Source: Gemmataceae bacterium (GTDB lineage Bacteria > Planctomycetota > Planctomycetia > Gemmatales > Gemmataceae). From it: a stretch of 64,000 nt of DNA. Below, in pieces: positions 8,603 through 17,906 of this stretch; positions within the stretch are counted from its first letter, which is position 1, and the number at the start of each line of letters is the position of its first letter. The position numbers and the translations under genes are program-made. The DNA is taken from NCBI GenBank assembly GCA_009697105.1, contig SIAQ01000004.1, positions 39,349-103,348 on the forward strand, written 5' to 3'. A model generated the notes under the pieces. That model searched no databases, was not told the DNA's origin, and saw only the letters and a program-made list of their open reading frames with translations.

Positions 8603-9217
8603 ATGCTGCCTTTAACGGTTGACGATCTGCTTCCTCTCGAAGAATACGTCGCCCGGCGTAAGGAGTTCTTCGACGCGCATCGGCGCTACGTCGATCGCTA
8701 TCGCCGCATTCGTATTGGCCCGAAACTCACACTGATTTTTGAAAACCGGCAAACACTCTGGTTCCGCGTTCAGGAGGTGATGCGTATCGCCCGGCTCGCG
8801 TCCGATCCCGAGGTTCAGGCGGAGCTAAATCTCTACAATCGCCTGCTGCCGAGCCGAAATCTGTTCCAGGCCGCCTTGCTGATCGAAATCGACTCCGCAA
8901 AGTTTGGCAGCGAAATGAGCAGTTGGAACACGCTCGCCGGCAATCAACTCGCGCTACACGTCGGCACCAGTGTTACGCCGGCCCGACTTGTCACCAGTCG
9001 CCCAGAGGATCGCGCGATTGGGACGGCACATTGGGTGCAATTCATCATCGGCCCGGACGTTCGCAAACAATTCGCAAACTTCAATCTGCGCACCTACTTT
9101 CGCTTTGAAAACGAAACCTATCAGCACAGCAGTCCGCTGCTGGGCGACGAATTTCGCCAAAACCTCATCGATGATCTCGTCCTCTCCGACCGCGACAACG
9201 AAAAACGCGCGGGTTAA
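8603..9217 (+). CDS. DUF3501 family protein
   Basis: A 204-residue cytosolic protein. It starts MLPLTVDDLLPLEEYVARR and continues with RRIRIGPKLTLIFENRQTLW and FRVQEVMRIARL, the conserved N-terminal signature of DUF3501. The family has no established activity and is often encoded near rubrerythrin or Fe-S oxidoreductase genes; no such neighbour is present here. An open frame extends 38 codons further upstream, but the family begins at the ATG at 8603 and has about 200 residues. Its stop codon lies inside a long hairpin shared with the convergent response regulator gene. Confidence 0.85.
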   Translation: MLPLTVDDLLPLEEYVARRKEFFDAHRRYVDRYRRIRIGPKLTLIFENRQTLWFRVQEVMRIARLASDPEVQAELNLYNRLLPSRNLFQAALLIEIDSAKFGSEMSSWNTLAGNQLALHVGTSVTPARLVTSRPEDRAIGTAHWVQFIIGPDVRKQFANFNLRTYFRFENETYQHSSPLLGDEFRQNLIDDLVLSDRDNEKRAG

Positions 9218-9294
9218 ATTCTCTGCCGCTTGCGGCTTAGCGCTCGCGCGGCGCCTTGCGAGCGCTAAGCCGCAAGCGGCAGAGAATTCAACCC
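9211..9294. repeat. Bidirectional hairpin overlapping two stop codons
   Basis: 37-bp arms (9211-9247 and 9258-9294) with one mismatch and a 10-base loop, built from GCCGCTTGCGGCTTAGCGCTCGC. The outer ends contain the stop codons of the DUF3501 gene (TAA, 9215-9217) and of the response regulator gene (TGA, 9290-9288). Confidence 0.85.
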
Positions 9295-10739
9295 GCTTCA
9301 TCGTCCTCTCCATCACCACCAGCACTCCCCGCCCGATGCACGTTGGCCAAACCGTATTCCGCGAGCTTCTTGCGCACCGTCGCGCGATTGAGGCCAAGCC
9401 ATTGGGCGGCGATCAGGCGGTTGCCATTCAAGCGGCGCATCAGGTCCTCCAGCAATGGCGGTTCCACGCACTTCAGTAGATCAGCATAAATCTCCGTCGG
9501 CGTTTGCGTGCCGGCGGTGCGAACGCGATCCTCAAGCCATATCAATACCGCAGCGGCGAGTTGCTCGCCCGGCTGCGTGCCCATACCGACACCCGCGCCG
9601 ACAGGAAAATGTTCCGGCAAGAGCGGCCCGCCACGGGCGACGATCACTGCATGTTCGAGCGCATTGCGCAGTTCGCGAACGTTGCCCACCCAGCGTTGTG
9701 CCGTGAGAAACTCGGTCGTCGCTGGAACCAAGGGCAACAGACGAACGTCGAACCGCCTCAGAAAATGCTCGGCGAGCGGCACAATGTCCTCGCGGCGTTG
9801 CCGTAACGGCGGGAGATGTATTTCGAACACATTGAGCCGAAAGAAGAGGTCATTGCGAAATGTCCCCGCCGCGACGTTGCGCTCGAGGTTCTGATGCGTT
9901 GCCGCGAGGATGCGCACATTCAGCGGCGCCGGCTGACTGCCACCGACGGGCGTGATCTCATTCTGTTCGAGCACGCGCAGTAACTTCACCTGCACCGGCA
10001 ACGGGATCTCGGCAATCTCGTCGAGAAACACGGTCCCGCCATCCGCCAGCGCGAGCAGTCCGGCCCGCGTTTGCGATGCGCCGGTGAAGGCGCCTTTGAC
10101 GTGGCCAAACAGCTCGCTTTCGACGAGGTTCGGATTCAACGCAGCGATATGCACTGGTAGAAACGGCCGATCCCGGCGGGCACTGTAGCGATGGACAGCG
10201 CGGGCGACGAGTTCCTTGCCGGTGCCGCTTTCGCCGGTGATGAGCACGCAGGCGTCGCGCGGGGCGACGAGGGCGATGCGTTTGAAGACCTCCTGCATCG
10301 CCGCGCCGGTGCCGACCATCTCCTCCGGCGGCGCGACGGTCCCATTCGCCGGCGGTTCAACGGCGGCCTGCTGCATAGCACGTTGTTTCAGGGCTCGGGT
10401 CACGGTGTCGATGGCCTGGGCAAGGTCGAACGGTTTGGCGAGATAATCGAACGCCCCGCCTTCGACGGCGCCGACCGCCGTGGCGAGATTGCCAAACGCC
10501 GTAACGACGACGACCGGAGCGTTGCCAGTTAGCGAGCGCAATTTCGCCATGGCGGAGATGCCGTCGAGACCGGGCAACCGCACGTCGAGCACGATGGCGT
10601 CGAAGCGTTGTTTCGCCGCCAGCACGAACGCTTCCTCTGCCGATGGCGCGACCGCGACGTGATGTCCCAGCTTGCTGAACGCTTTCTTCAGCGCCCAGCA
10701 GACAGCTTCTTCATCGTCAACGATAAGCAGTTGGCTCAT
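9288..10739 (-). CDS. NtrC-family sigma-54-dependent response regulator
   Basis: A 483-residue three-domain regulator. The receiver domain (1-120) has the acidic pocket D8/D9, phospho-acceptor D52 in IVLDVRLPG, and the conserved Lys in YLAKPF. The AAA+ sigma-54 activation domain (about 140-375) has Walker A GESGTGKE, the sigma-54 contact loop GAFTGA and Walker B GGTVFLDEIAE. The C-terminal Fis-type helix-turn-helix (about 430-470) contains NRLIAAQWLGLNRATVRKKL. It activates sigma-54 promoters when phosphorylated. The partner is the histidine kinase immediately upstream on the same strand; target genes are unknown. Confidence 0.93.
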   Translation of the reverse strand: MSQLLIVDDEEAVCWALKKAFSKLGHHVAVAPSAEEAFVLAAKQRFDAIVLDVRLPGLDGISAMAKLRSLTGNAPVVVVTAFGNLATAVGAVEGGAFDYLAKPFDLAQAIDTVTRALKQRAMQQAAVEPPANGTVAPPEEMVGTGAAMQEVFKRIALVAPRDACVLITGESGTGKELVARAVHRYSARRDRPFLPVHIAALNPNLVESELFGHVKGAFTGASQTRAGLLALADGGTVFLDEIAEIPLPVQVKLLRVLEQNEITPVGGSQPAPLNVRILAATHQNLERNVAAGTFRNDLFFRLNVFEIHLPPLRQRREDIVPLAEHFLRRFDVRLLPLVPATTEFLTAQRWVGNVRELRNALEHAVIVARGGPLLPEHFPVGAGVGMGTQPGEQLAAAVLIWLEDRVRTAGTQTPTEIYADLLKCVEPPLLEDLMRRLNGNRLIAAQWLGLNRATVRKKLAEYGLANVHRAGSAGGDGEDDEAG

Positions 10740-10776
10740 GGTGGGTCTTTGTTATTTTAGTCGCATTCGTTTAGCC

Positions 10777-10848
10777 GCTCACCTTTGGCGAGCGCGGGCA
10801 TCGTGTTATTCGTCGAACATCCCGCGCCCACGCTCGCCAAAGGCGAGC
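10777..10848. repeat. Intergenic inverted repeat
   Basis: Arms containing CCTTTGGCGAGCG and CGCTCGCCAAAGG, with further pairing CGGG/CCCG inside. It lies between the kinase and regulator genes. The word CCTTTGGCGAACG recurs at 42.3 kb. Confidence 0.65.
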
Positions 10849-10870
10849 AGCTATACAACACATGGAACAG

Positions 10871-12238
10871 TTACGCCCCCGGTAATTCCACACGGAAACA
10901 GGTTGCCTGTCCGTCACGCGACCAGCGGATCGCGCCACCGTGGGCGACCACAATCTGCCGCGCGACTGCCAAGCCCAAACCAACGCCTTCGCGTTTGCCG
11001 GTGACAAACGGCTCGAACAGCCGCGCTGCGACTTCCACGCTCGGGCCGGGGCCGGAATCGCGTATTTCTAGGAACGCGCCGCCGCCTTCGCCTCTACCCC
11101 AACGTATCGCGATCCAGCCGCCCGGTCCAGCGGCTTCGATGGCATTCGTCAACAAATTCATAAATACTTGGGCAAGCTGCTCGGCGTCAGCGCTCAGACT
11201 CAGCGAGGGCGGCGGCGTCTCGGCCTCGCGCAATTCGATCCCGGCATGGGCACACTGCGCACGAATCAACGACATCGCGTCGGCAACAATCTTCTCCAGT
11301 TGGCACAGCTGGCGATTCAGCTCCAACGCTTTACCCAGGTCGAGGAATTTCTTCACGTGCATCTCGACGATTGCGAGCTGACGTAGCGCGACATCCAGCG
11401 ATTCGCGATTGGCGTCGTCGGCCAAATCGGCCGCGAAAAGTTGCACTGCCAGGCGTGCACCGGCGGCGGCGTTGCGCAGTTGATGCGCCAGGCCGCCGCT
11501 GACTTGGCCGAGCAATCGCAACCGTTCGGTCTGCCTCGTCTGCTCTTGATAGTTCGAGAGCCGATGGGCCATGTCGTTGACAGACCGCGTCAAATCGCGC
11601 AGCTCGTCATTGAGCGAAGTCAAAGGCATCGGACTGAAGTCGCCCTCGGCAATCAGTCGCGTACGTCGTTCGAGGTTCGAGATGCGCCGGCCGATCTGTT
11701 GCACGAGCACCCCGCCGAGCAGCGCCGACACGCCCGTGCCGATCGCACCCAGCCAAAGCGCCGGCCGCAACGCCTGCCAAACCGCTTCACGATACCGCGA
11801 TTCGGGCGATAGGACATACAACACCGCGCCAGGCCGAGCACTATGTTGCAAGGCGATACCCGCACAGAAATAAACATCGGCGCCGGCAACGATCGTTGAC
11901 TCGAAACTCGTCGCCGGGTCATCGCTCGGCGCCGGCAGCGTTTCGGGCACGTTCTCAATCGTCGCGATGCGTCGGCCTTCCGGATCGCGGATCGGATGGC
12001 GATGCTCATCGCACAGCACAAACTCGGCTCCCGATAAGCCCGTCATCAAGCGAAGCGTCTGCGCGTTGAGCGGAATCGTGACGGCGTTGACCGTCGTCGC
12101 AATCGCCCGCACCTGGGCGACCATGCTCTGACGCGCCTGCTGGCCTGCCGACCACGCATTCCACGCGCTTACGCCGACCAGCCCCAGCACGATCGGCAGC
12201 AAAGGCAACAGCAACTGCAATCGGATGCCACAACGCAT
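10871..12238 (-). CDS. Sensor histidine kinase
   Basis: A 455-residue membrane sensor. The N-terminal helix (about 5-27) is followed by a periplasmic-type sensing region, a second helix (about 160-180) and a HAMP linker (QQIGRRISNLERRTRLIAEGDF). The phospho-acceptor H252 lies in GGLAHQLRNAAAGA. The catalytic domain shows N-box NLLTNAIEAAG, G1 IRDSGPGP and G2 GVGLGLAVARQIV. The start at 12238 has a strong GGGAGG site; a longer frame would begin inside a hairpin. It is followed by the NtrC-type regulator, with which it should form a two-component system. The stimulus is unknown. Confidence 0.92.
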   Translation of the reverse strand: MRCGIRLQLLLPLLPIVLGLVGVSAWNAWSAGQQARQSMVAQVRAIATTVNAVTIPLNAQTLRLMTGLSGAEFVLCDEHRHPIRDPEGRRIATIENVPETLPAPSDDPATSFESTIVAGADVYFCAGIALQHSARPGAVLYVLSPESRYREAVWQALRPALWLGAIGTGVSALLGGVLVQQIGRRISNLERRTRLIAEGDFSPMPLTSLNDELRDLTRSVNDMAHRLSNYQEQTRQTERLRLLGQVSGGLAHQLRNAAAGARLAVQLFAADLADDANRESLDVALRQLAIVEMHVKKFLDLGKALELNRQLCQLEKIVADAMSLIRAQCAHAGIELREAETPPPSLSLSADAEQLAQVFMNLLTNAIEAAGPGGWIAIRWGRGEGGGAFLEIRDSGPGPSVEVAARLFEPFVTGKREGVGLGLAVARQIVVAHGGAIRWSRDGQATCFRVELPGA

Positions 12239-12254
12239 GGATGCCTCCCTTTCT

Positions 12255-12311
12255 GTTAGCCCGACGCGCAAGCGAGGACGGTGTTTTCCCTAGCTTGCGC
12301 GTCGGGCTAAC
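12255..12311. repeat. Inverted repeat, GTTAGCCCGACGCGCAAGC family
   Basis: Perfect 19-bp arms (12255-12273 and 12293-12311). It lies between the ABC permease stop and the kinase start and is closely related to the repeats at 4.56 and 44.0 kb. Confidence 0.8.
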
Positions 12312-12319
12312 AAGCGATT

Positions 12320-13123
12320 CTACCCGCCGAACGCGCTGTAATGTCGCAGACCGCGGGCATAGAGCCAGCGCGTGAAGACGATGAAGGCCACGACCCACGT
12401 CAATTCCACCAGCAATCCCAAGGCCAATTCCCTGCCCGTTATCTTTTCGAGAAACACCATCGCTGGGAAGTATGCCAGATATTGGAAAGGCAGCAGGTCC
12501 AACACGAACTTGATGCGCGGATCGAGCAAATCGAGCGGGAACATTTGGCCGGAGATGAAGTAGTTGAGAATGCCGATAATGTACATCAGCGACGTTACTT
12601 CGAGAAACCAGAACCCCACGATGCCGACGGCCGCCTCGAAGAAGAAGCCGATGAGAAACGACAAGATTAACGACACAACATACGCCAGCCACACCCACGG
12701 CCCCGGCATATGATCGAATACCTCGTGGAAACAATAGAAGAGGATCGCATATGGCAACGCCGTCGTGGCGATGTAGGCGATTTTGTGCGCGCCGCGATAC
12801 GACAGCAGATACCAGAGCATGTCGATCGGTTGCAGCAGGTACTTCTTCAGGTTGCCGTCGCGGATGTCGCGGGCGATGCCTGTGCCGAGTCCGGGCATGC
12901 TCGAGAACATTCGGCTAATCTGCACGAGCAAAAGGTACGCGATCATCGTATCGCGCGAGAAGCCGGCGATCTCCTGCTGCCCAGAACCGCGGTAAACCGC
13001 TTCCCAAAGCAGAAATGTCGTAACGAGCGGCAAGAAGCGGAAGAACGTCGTGAGGAAGAAGTCCGCCCGGTACGCGAGCCGTTCCACCAACGCGATTCGC
13101 ATGATCCGCAGATATTTTCGCAT
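12320..13123 (-). CDS. ABC-2 family transporter permease (DUF990-like)
   Basis: A 267-residue integral membrane protein with about six helices, starting MRKYLRIMRIALVERLAYRADF. The segments LGTGIARDIRDGNLKKYLLQPID and GQMFPLDLL match the family of ABC-2 permeases often annotated DUF990. It should form the channel of an exporter with the ATPase encoded just upstream (112-base gap, same strand). Such operons commonly encode two permeases of this kind; only one is seen here, so the transporter may be a homodimer or a second subunit may lie elsewhere. The substrate is unknown. The start at 13123 fits the family; an upstream in-frame extension to 13210 is not hydrophobic. Confidence 0.87.
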   Translation of the reverse strand: MRKYLRIMRIALVERLAYRADFFLTTFFRFLPLVTTFLLWEAVYRGSGQQEIAGFSRDTMIAYLLLVQISRMFSSMPGLGTGIARDIRDGNLKKYLLQPIDMLWYLLSYRGAHKIAYIATTALPYAILFYCFHEVFDHMPGPWVWLAYVVSLILSFLIGFFFEAAVGIVGFWFLEVTSLMYIIGILNYFISGQMFPLDLLDPRIKFVLDLLPFQYLAYFPAMVFLEKITGRELALGLLVELTWVVAFIVFTRWLYARGLRHYSAFGG

Positions 13124-13235
13124 GGCATGGTTCCCGCGACTTTTCGTAGTCATCACACGGAGAGCTTGTGATTTTCTTGTGGAGCAAGCTGGCAGCTTGC
13201 CCCTCGGCATAAATCCATCCCGCCGAGCGTGATGG

Positions 13236-14222
13236 CTACGATGCGACGCCGCCTTGCTCGAAGACCTTGGCGATCATCTGGTCGAGCGGCGGGTCGTGGA
13301 TGCTGACATCGGCGATGGCGTGGCGATCGAGCAGCACAGCGAGCACCTCGGCAATCTTAGAGCGATCAATCTTCAGCTCGACCACGAGACCTTCACGCGA
13401 CACCTCGTGGCCGAATGAACTCAAATCCGCCGGCGCCTCGGCTGTCTCAAATTGGAGCTTGACTAACTTCTCCTGCCCAAAGCGTTCGATAATACCCGTC
13501 AACGGCCCGTCGTACACCAATTTCCCTTGCGTGATGATGAGCACGCGTTTGCACAGTGCTTCCACATCGCGCATGTAATGGCTCGTCAGCAAGATCGTCA
13601 CGCCACGCGTTTCGTTGTACGCCCGCAGGCATTTCTGAATCGTCACCTGCGCGACGACGTCCAAGCCAATCGTCGGCTCGTCTAGCAACAGCAATTGCGG
13701 CTGATGCAACAGCGCGGCGATCAGCTCCATCTTCATCCGCTCACCCAAGGACAGCTCGCGCACCGGCTGGCGAGTCAGTTCCTTGACGCCGAAAAGGTCG
13801 GTAAGCTCGCCGAGCGTGCGCTCGAATTGATCCGTCGGCAGCGAATAGATTTCGCGATGGAGTTGGAAGCTGTCGGCAGCGGGAAGATCCCACCAGAGCT
13901 GATTCTTTTGCCCCATCACAAGAGCAAAGCGTCGGCGGAAGGCGTCCTCGCGCTGCCAGGGCACGAAACCGAGCACGCTCGCAGCGCCGCTGGACGGGTA
14001 AATGAGGCCGGAGAGTATCTTGAGCGTCGTCGTCTTGCCCGCGCCGTTCGGCCCGAGGAACCCGACGATCTCGCCTGGCTCGATCGTGAAGCTGACGTTT
14101 TCGACTGCCTTGATGTCTTTGTATTCGCGATGAAACAACCCGCGCAGCGCGCCGAATAGCCCGTCTTTCTTCTGATAGACCCGATAGATTTTGGTCAACC
14201 CCTCGGCTTCGATCATCGGCAT
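13236..14222 (-). CDS. ABC transporter ATP-binding protein
   Basis: A 328-residue ATPase with Walker A GPNGAGKTT (57-65), the signature LSLGERMKME and Walker B LLLLDEPTIGLD followed by the H-loop TSHYM. A DUF4162-like C-terminal region follows. It belongs to the NatA/daunorubicin-type exporters and drives the ABC-2 permease encoded immediately downstream. ATG at 14222 was chosen; the frame extends upstream into a 34-bp perfect inverted repeat. The transported substrate cannot be inferred. Confidence 0.92.
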   Translation of the reverse strand: MPMIEAEGLTKIYRVYQKKDGLFGALRGLFHREYKDIKAVENVSFTIEPGEIVGFLGPNGAGKTTTLKILSGLIYPSSGAASVLGFVPWQREDAFRRRFALVMGQKNQLWWDLPAADSFQLHREIYSLPTDQFERTLGELTDLFGVKELTRQPVRELSLGERMKMELIAALLHQPQLLLLDEPTIGLDVVAQVTIQKCLRAYNETRGVTILLTSHYMRDVEALCKRVLIITQGKLVYDGPLTGIIERFGQEKLVKLQFETAEAPADLSSFGHEVSREGLVVELKIDRSKIAEVLAVLLDRHAIADVSIHDPPLDQMIAKVFEQGGVAS

Positions 14223-14246
14223 GGATTGTTCTCGTGAATGATGCAC

Positions 14247-14333
14247 TGTGTCAGAGCCACGCACGAAGTAAGTGGTTGGAATTTAGATTCGCGGTGTGTT
14301 CCAACCACTTACTTCGTGCGTGGCTCTGACACA
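14247..14333. repeat. Perfect 34-bp inverted repeat
   Basis: Arms at 14247-14280 and 14300-14333 are perfect complements with a 19-base loop, containing CCACGCACGAAGTAAGTGG. It lies between two minus-strand genes, downstream of the cupin gene and upstream of the ABC ATPase. No other copy was seen in the window. Confidence 0.9.
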
Positions 14334-14376
14334 ATTGGCGACAACATCATTTTACGGACGAATCACTCGGACGGAC

Positions 14377-14928
14377 TTATTCATAATACACCGCCAGCCA
14401 AACCGTCGGCTCGGCGGGCGTCGTCCCCTCGACGCGATGTTTGACATGAGCCGGGATATTGACATGATCGCCCGGCTTCAGTTCCAGTGATGACTGCTCG
14501 AACTGCAACCGAGCCGAACCGGTCAAGAGCAGGACCCATTCGTGTTGATCTTGATCGTACCAGAATCCCGTCGGCGACGCATGTCCGAGCGAAACGATGC
14601 GCTCGATGCGCACGTGGCTGCTGGAAAGAATCGTCGTCACGATTTCCTCGGGCAGATGCACAGGTAGATTCGCGAGCAGGTTCGTTTCGCCGGTCGGCGG
14701 CTCGCCGAGATAATGAAACCTTGGCACGGTTTGGTCGGCAACCGTCACGGTCTCAAGGAACATCGTCAACGGTCTGACCCACAGGCCGTGCTCGCCGTAC
14801 GAGGCTCGATAGACGACGACGACCTCGCGTGTCTCGCTATGCCGAGCGATGTCAAGCACCGTATATTCGTTGCCCTTGTAATGGCGATATCGGCCAAGCG
14901 GGATTTGCGCTGGTTTCGGATGGGTCAT
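14377..14928 (-). CDS. DUF1653-cupin fusion protein
   Basis: A 183-residue protein of two joined modules. Residues 10-62 (GRYRHYKGNEYTVLDIARHS to WVRPLTMFLETV) match DUF1653, a small beta-domain usually found alone. Residues 75-183 form a cupin barrel with HEWVLLLTGSARLQFE and LKPGDHVNIPAHVKHRV, including likely metal-ligand His and Glu. Single-domain versions of both are common, so the fusion itself is of interest. No substrate is implied by the neighbours. Confidence 0.82.
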   Translation of the reverse strand: MTHPKPAQIPLGRYRHYKGNEYTVLDIARHSETREVVVVYRASYGEHGLWVRPLTMFLETVTVADQTVPRFHYLGEPPTGETNLLANLPVHLPEEIVTTILSSSHVRIERIVSLGHASPTGFWYDQDQHEWVLLLTGSARLQFEQSSLELKPGDHVNIPAHVKHRVEGTTPAEPTVWLAVYYE

Positions 14929-15078
14929 GCGTGATCCTTCGGGTCGTGTCCGTGTGCGGAGTTTTCTGCATACATCTGGCGCGCAGGTATTCCAAAGAAG
15001 CAGGCAGATGAGGCCATTCTATTGACGTCGGGGTAGATTAATCATGTGGTTTCATCAGCACACGGCAGGGATTCCGTC

Positions 15079-16510
15079 ATGTGGCCTCGCTTCCATTGCC
15101 AACATCCCTTGCACGAGGGCGTTTCCCGGCGCGACTTGATTCGCGTTGGCGCCTTGAGTGTGTTGGGGTTGGCGCTACCCGATTTGCTCCGCGCTCGTGC
15201 GAACCCGGTGCAGCCAAGAAGCGGCTCTGCGAAGTCTTGCATCTTCCTTTATCTGTCGGGCGGTCCGGCTCAGCACGAAACCTGGGACCCGAAACCGGAC
15301 ACGCCGGCGGAGATTCGCGGCGAGTTCAAGGCCGTTGCGACGAACGTGCCCGGCATTTTCCTGGGCGAACATTTGCCGAGACTCGCGCAGATCGCGGACA
15401 AGTTTTCGCTGATTCGGTCCTGCACGCATGAGGATATCCGCCATTCTCCATCGTCGTATACGTTGGTTACAGGACGGAGTTTTGCCGGCCCCATCAATGG
15501 CAGCGATGCAGCGCCGTCGCGTCGGGATTTTCCGCCGTACGGCGCGGTCATCAGTAGGCTCCGACCGCCGACAAGGCCTGTTCCCGGTTGGGTAATGGTG
15601 GGTGAACAGCCGGTGACCACACCCGCCAGCGTGGTTTATCCGGGTCAGCACGCGGGTTTTCTGGGAAGTATTCACGATCCGTTATGGATTCGCAACGATC
15701 CCAATGCTGCCGATTTCCAGGTGGAAGGCCTAACGTTGTCCGACGCCGACATCGCCCACCTCGACGCCCGCTGGGCGCTGCGTCAACGCGTGGACAACGG
15801 GATGCGCCGGCTGGAACACGACGATCAAGTCCAAGGGATGAACGCTTACCAGCAACGTGCCATGCACCTGCTGACATCTTCCGAAACTCGCAGGGCGCTT
15901 CAGATCGGCCAGGAAGCCGCATCGGTTCGAGATCGTTATGGTCGAAATATCTGGGGCCAAAGCATGCTCTTGGCCCGGCGACTCGTGGAAGCGGGCGTGC
16001 CGTTGATTAACGTCTATTTGCGCGACATCACCAGCAACGTCAAAGCCCCCTTCGGCCAATGGGACACGCACACGGATCAATTTCCCACGCTGAAGAACAA
16101 ACTACTACCTCCGTTCGATCAAGCTTTATCAGCGCTGTTAACCGATCTCGACGCCCGCGGCCTGCTGGCTGAGACGATCGTCGTGGCGGCTGGCGAGTTT
16201 GGCCGAACGCCGCGCATCGGTCAGGTGTTGACGGGTGTTGACGGGTGCCGGCGCGCGCAACGGACGCGACCATTGGCCCTGGGTCTATTCGATGTTGTGT
16301 GCCGGCGGCGGATTTGGCGGCGGGCTTGTGCATGGGAGTTCGGACCGAATTGGCGACCGTCCCGCCAGCCAGCCCGTGTCGCCCGCCGATTTCGCCGCCA
16401 CGCTCTATCATTTTCTTGGCATCGATCCCGCCAGCGAGATCCACGATCCACAAAGGCGACCGTACCAAGTATGCGAAGGACGCCCCATTACGAACTTCGG
16501 CCGGCCGTAG
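15079..16510 (+). pseudogene. DUF1501 family gene, frameshifted by a 10-bp tandem duplication
   Basis: From ATG 15079 (AGGGA site upstream) the frame encodes a Tat-type leader (SRRDLIRVGALSVLG) and DUF1501 motifs: LSGGPAQHETWDPKP, YPGQHAGFLG, QWDTHTDQF and GEFGRTPRIG. At 16225-16244 the 10-mer GTGTTGACGG occurs twice in a row. Removing one copy rejoins TPRIGQ to VLTGAGARNGRDHWPW and then the family C-terminus ending NFGRP at 16510. As it stands the frame shifts to unrelated sequence running to 16674. This is either a pseudogene, a reversible slippage variant or an assembly error. Confidence 0.85.
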
Positions 16511-16564
16511 CGCTGCTACGCCGGACAATTGCGAGAGCTTTCACACCTAACCTCCGAGTTCCTC

Positions 16565-17857
16565 ATGGCACGAATGACGCAAGCTATTGTCTTGATCCTA
16601 TGCCTCGTTGGTCTTGCCCGCGCAGACAACTGGGATCGCTTCCGTGGCCCCAACGGCTCCGGGACTGTCGATGACAAGAACGTCCCGCTGAAGTTCGGCC
16701 CCAACGAGAACGTCCTTTGGAAAGTCGCGCTGCCGGGCGTCGGTAACTCCAGCCCTATCATCTGGGGCAAGCACCTTTTCATACACTTGGCCAGCACCGA
16801 CGGCAAACTGCGGAGCCTCCTCTGCATCGATACGTCAGACGGCAAGACCCGCTGGCAGCGGAGCGTCCCCGGCATGCCGGCAAAGATTCGCAGCGATAGT
16901 TCCGTTGCCTCGTCCACGCCGACGACGGACGGGCAGGCTGTTTACGTCTCGTTCTGGGACGGCAAGGACATCTTGCTTGCCGCCTACGATTTCCAGGGAG
17001 AAAAACTCTGGACCAAAGAGTTGGGCCTGTTCAACAGTCAGCACGGCGCGGGGGCGTCGCCGATCCTCTATCAAGACAAGCTCATCCTCGCCAATGACAT
17101 GGACAAGGATGACTTCACCACCAAAGTTCCGAACGTCCGGCCATCGATGTTGATGGCGCTCGACAAGCGGACCGGCCGGCTGGTGTGGGAAACTGCGCGC
17201 GTGGCTGAGCGCGCCTGCTACTCCGCGCCATTCTTGCTGCAGAGGCCCGGTCAAAAGAAGCCGGACCTGATCGTCACCAGCACCACGGCGGTCAGCGGTT
17301 ACAATGTTGAGACGGGCGTGAAGCTCTGGGAAGCCAAGGGCTGGCAGGAGCATGCCGTCAAGGCGCCGATGCGCACCGTCGCGTCGCCTGCGCTGGTTGG
17401 TGACATCTTGTGCGTGTGCAGCGGCGGCGACGCCGGCAAGTTCGCCGTCGGCCTCGCCCTGCCTGGCGCCGGCAGCACCGACGCCCCGCAACGCGCCTGG
17501 GAGAACCGCAAGGATTTCCCGTATGTCGCCAGCCCCGTGGCACGCGGCGAGCATGTTTACCTCGTCAACGACACAGGCTTCGCCGGCTGCTACCACGCCC
17601 GCACCGGCAAGCGAGTATGGTTCGAGCGGATCAGTGACATCGGCTTCAACGCCTCGCCGTTGGTGATCGATGGCAAAGTGTTTGCCGCCAATGTCGCGGG
17701 TGACGTGTACGTGTTTGACGCCGAGCCGACGTATCGGCTGCTTGCCCGCAATCCGTTGGGCGAGACGGTCCGAGCCACCGCCGCGGTTGCCGACGGTCGG
17801 CTGTATGTGCGCGGCAACACGCATTTGTTTTGCGTGGGCAAGAGCCGCAGAGAATGA
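16565..17857 (+). CDS. Exported PQQ-like beta-propeller protein
   Basis: A 430-residue protein with a signal peptide (about 1-19) followed by DNWDRFRGPNGSG, the typical opening of planctomycete PQQ-like beta-propellers. Repeated blades follow, with motifs such as GKTRWQRSVPG, GRLVWETA, TGVKLWEAKGW and GKRVWFERI. Catalytic PQQ or metal ligands are not evident, so a scaffold or binding role is likely. The start at 16565 (MARMTQAIV) precedes the signal peptide directly. A metallo-beta-lactamase gene starts 50 bases after its stop on the same strand, suggesting co-transcription. Confidence 0.88.
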   Translation: MARMTQAIVLILCLVGLARADNWDRFRGPNGSGTVDDKNVPLKFGPNENVLWKVALPGVGNSSPIIWGKHLFIHLASTDGKLRSLLCIDTSDGKTRWQRSVPGMPAKIRSDSSVASSTPTTDGQAVYVSFWDGKDILLAAYDFQGEKLWTKELGLFNSQHGAGASPILYQDKLILANDMDKDDFTTKVPNVRPSMLMALDKRTGRLVWETARVAERACYSAPFLLQRPGQKKPDLIVTSTTAVSGYNVETGVKLWEAKGWQEHAVKAPMRTVASPALVGDILCVCSGGDAGKFAVGLALPGAGSTDAPQRAWENRKDFPYVASPVARGEHVYLVNDTGFAGCYHARTGKRVWFERISDIGFNASPLVIDGKVFAANVAGDVYVFDAEPTYRLLARNPLGETVRATAAVADGRLYVRGNTHLFCVGKSRRE

Positions 17858-17906
17858 AGACGCCTATCCGACAAGCAATTCACCACTAAAACCGGAGACC
17901 CTTCCC

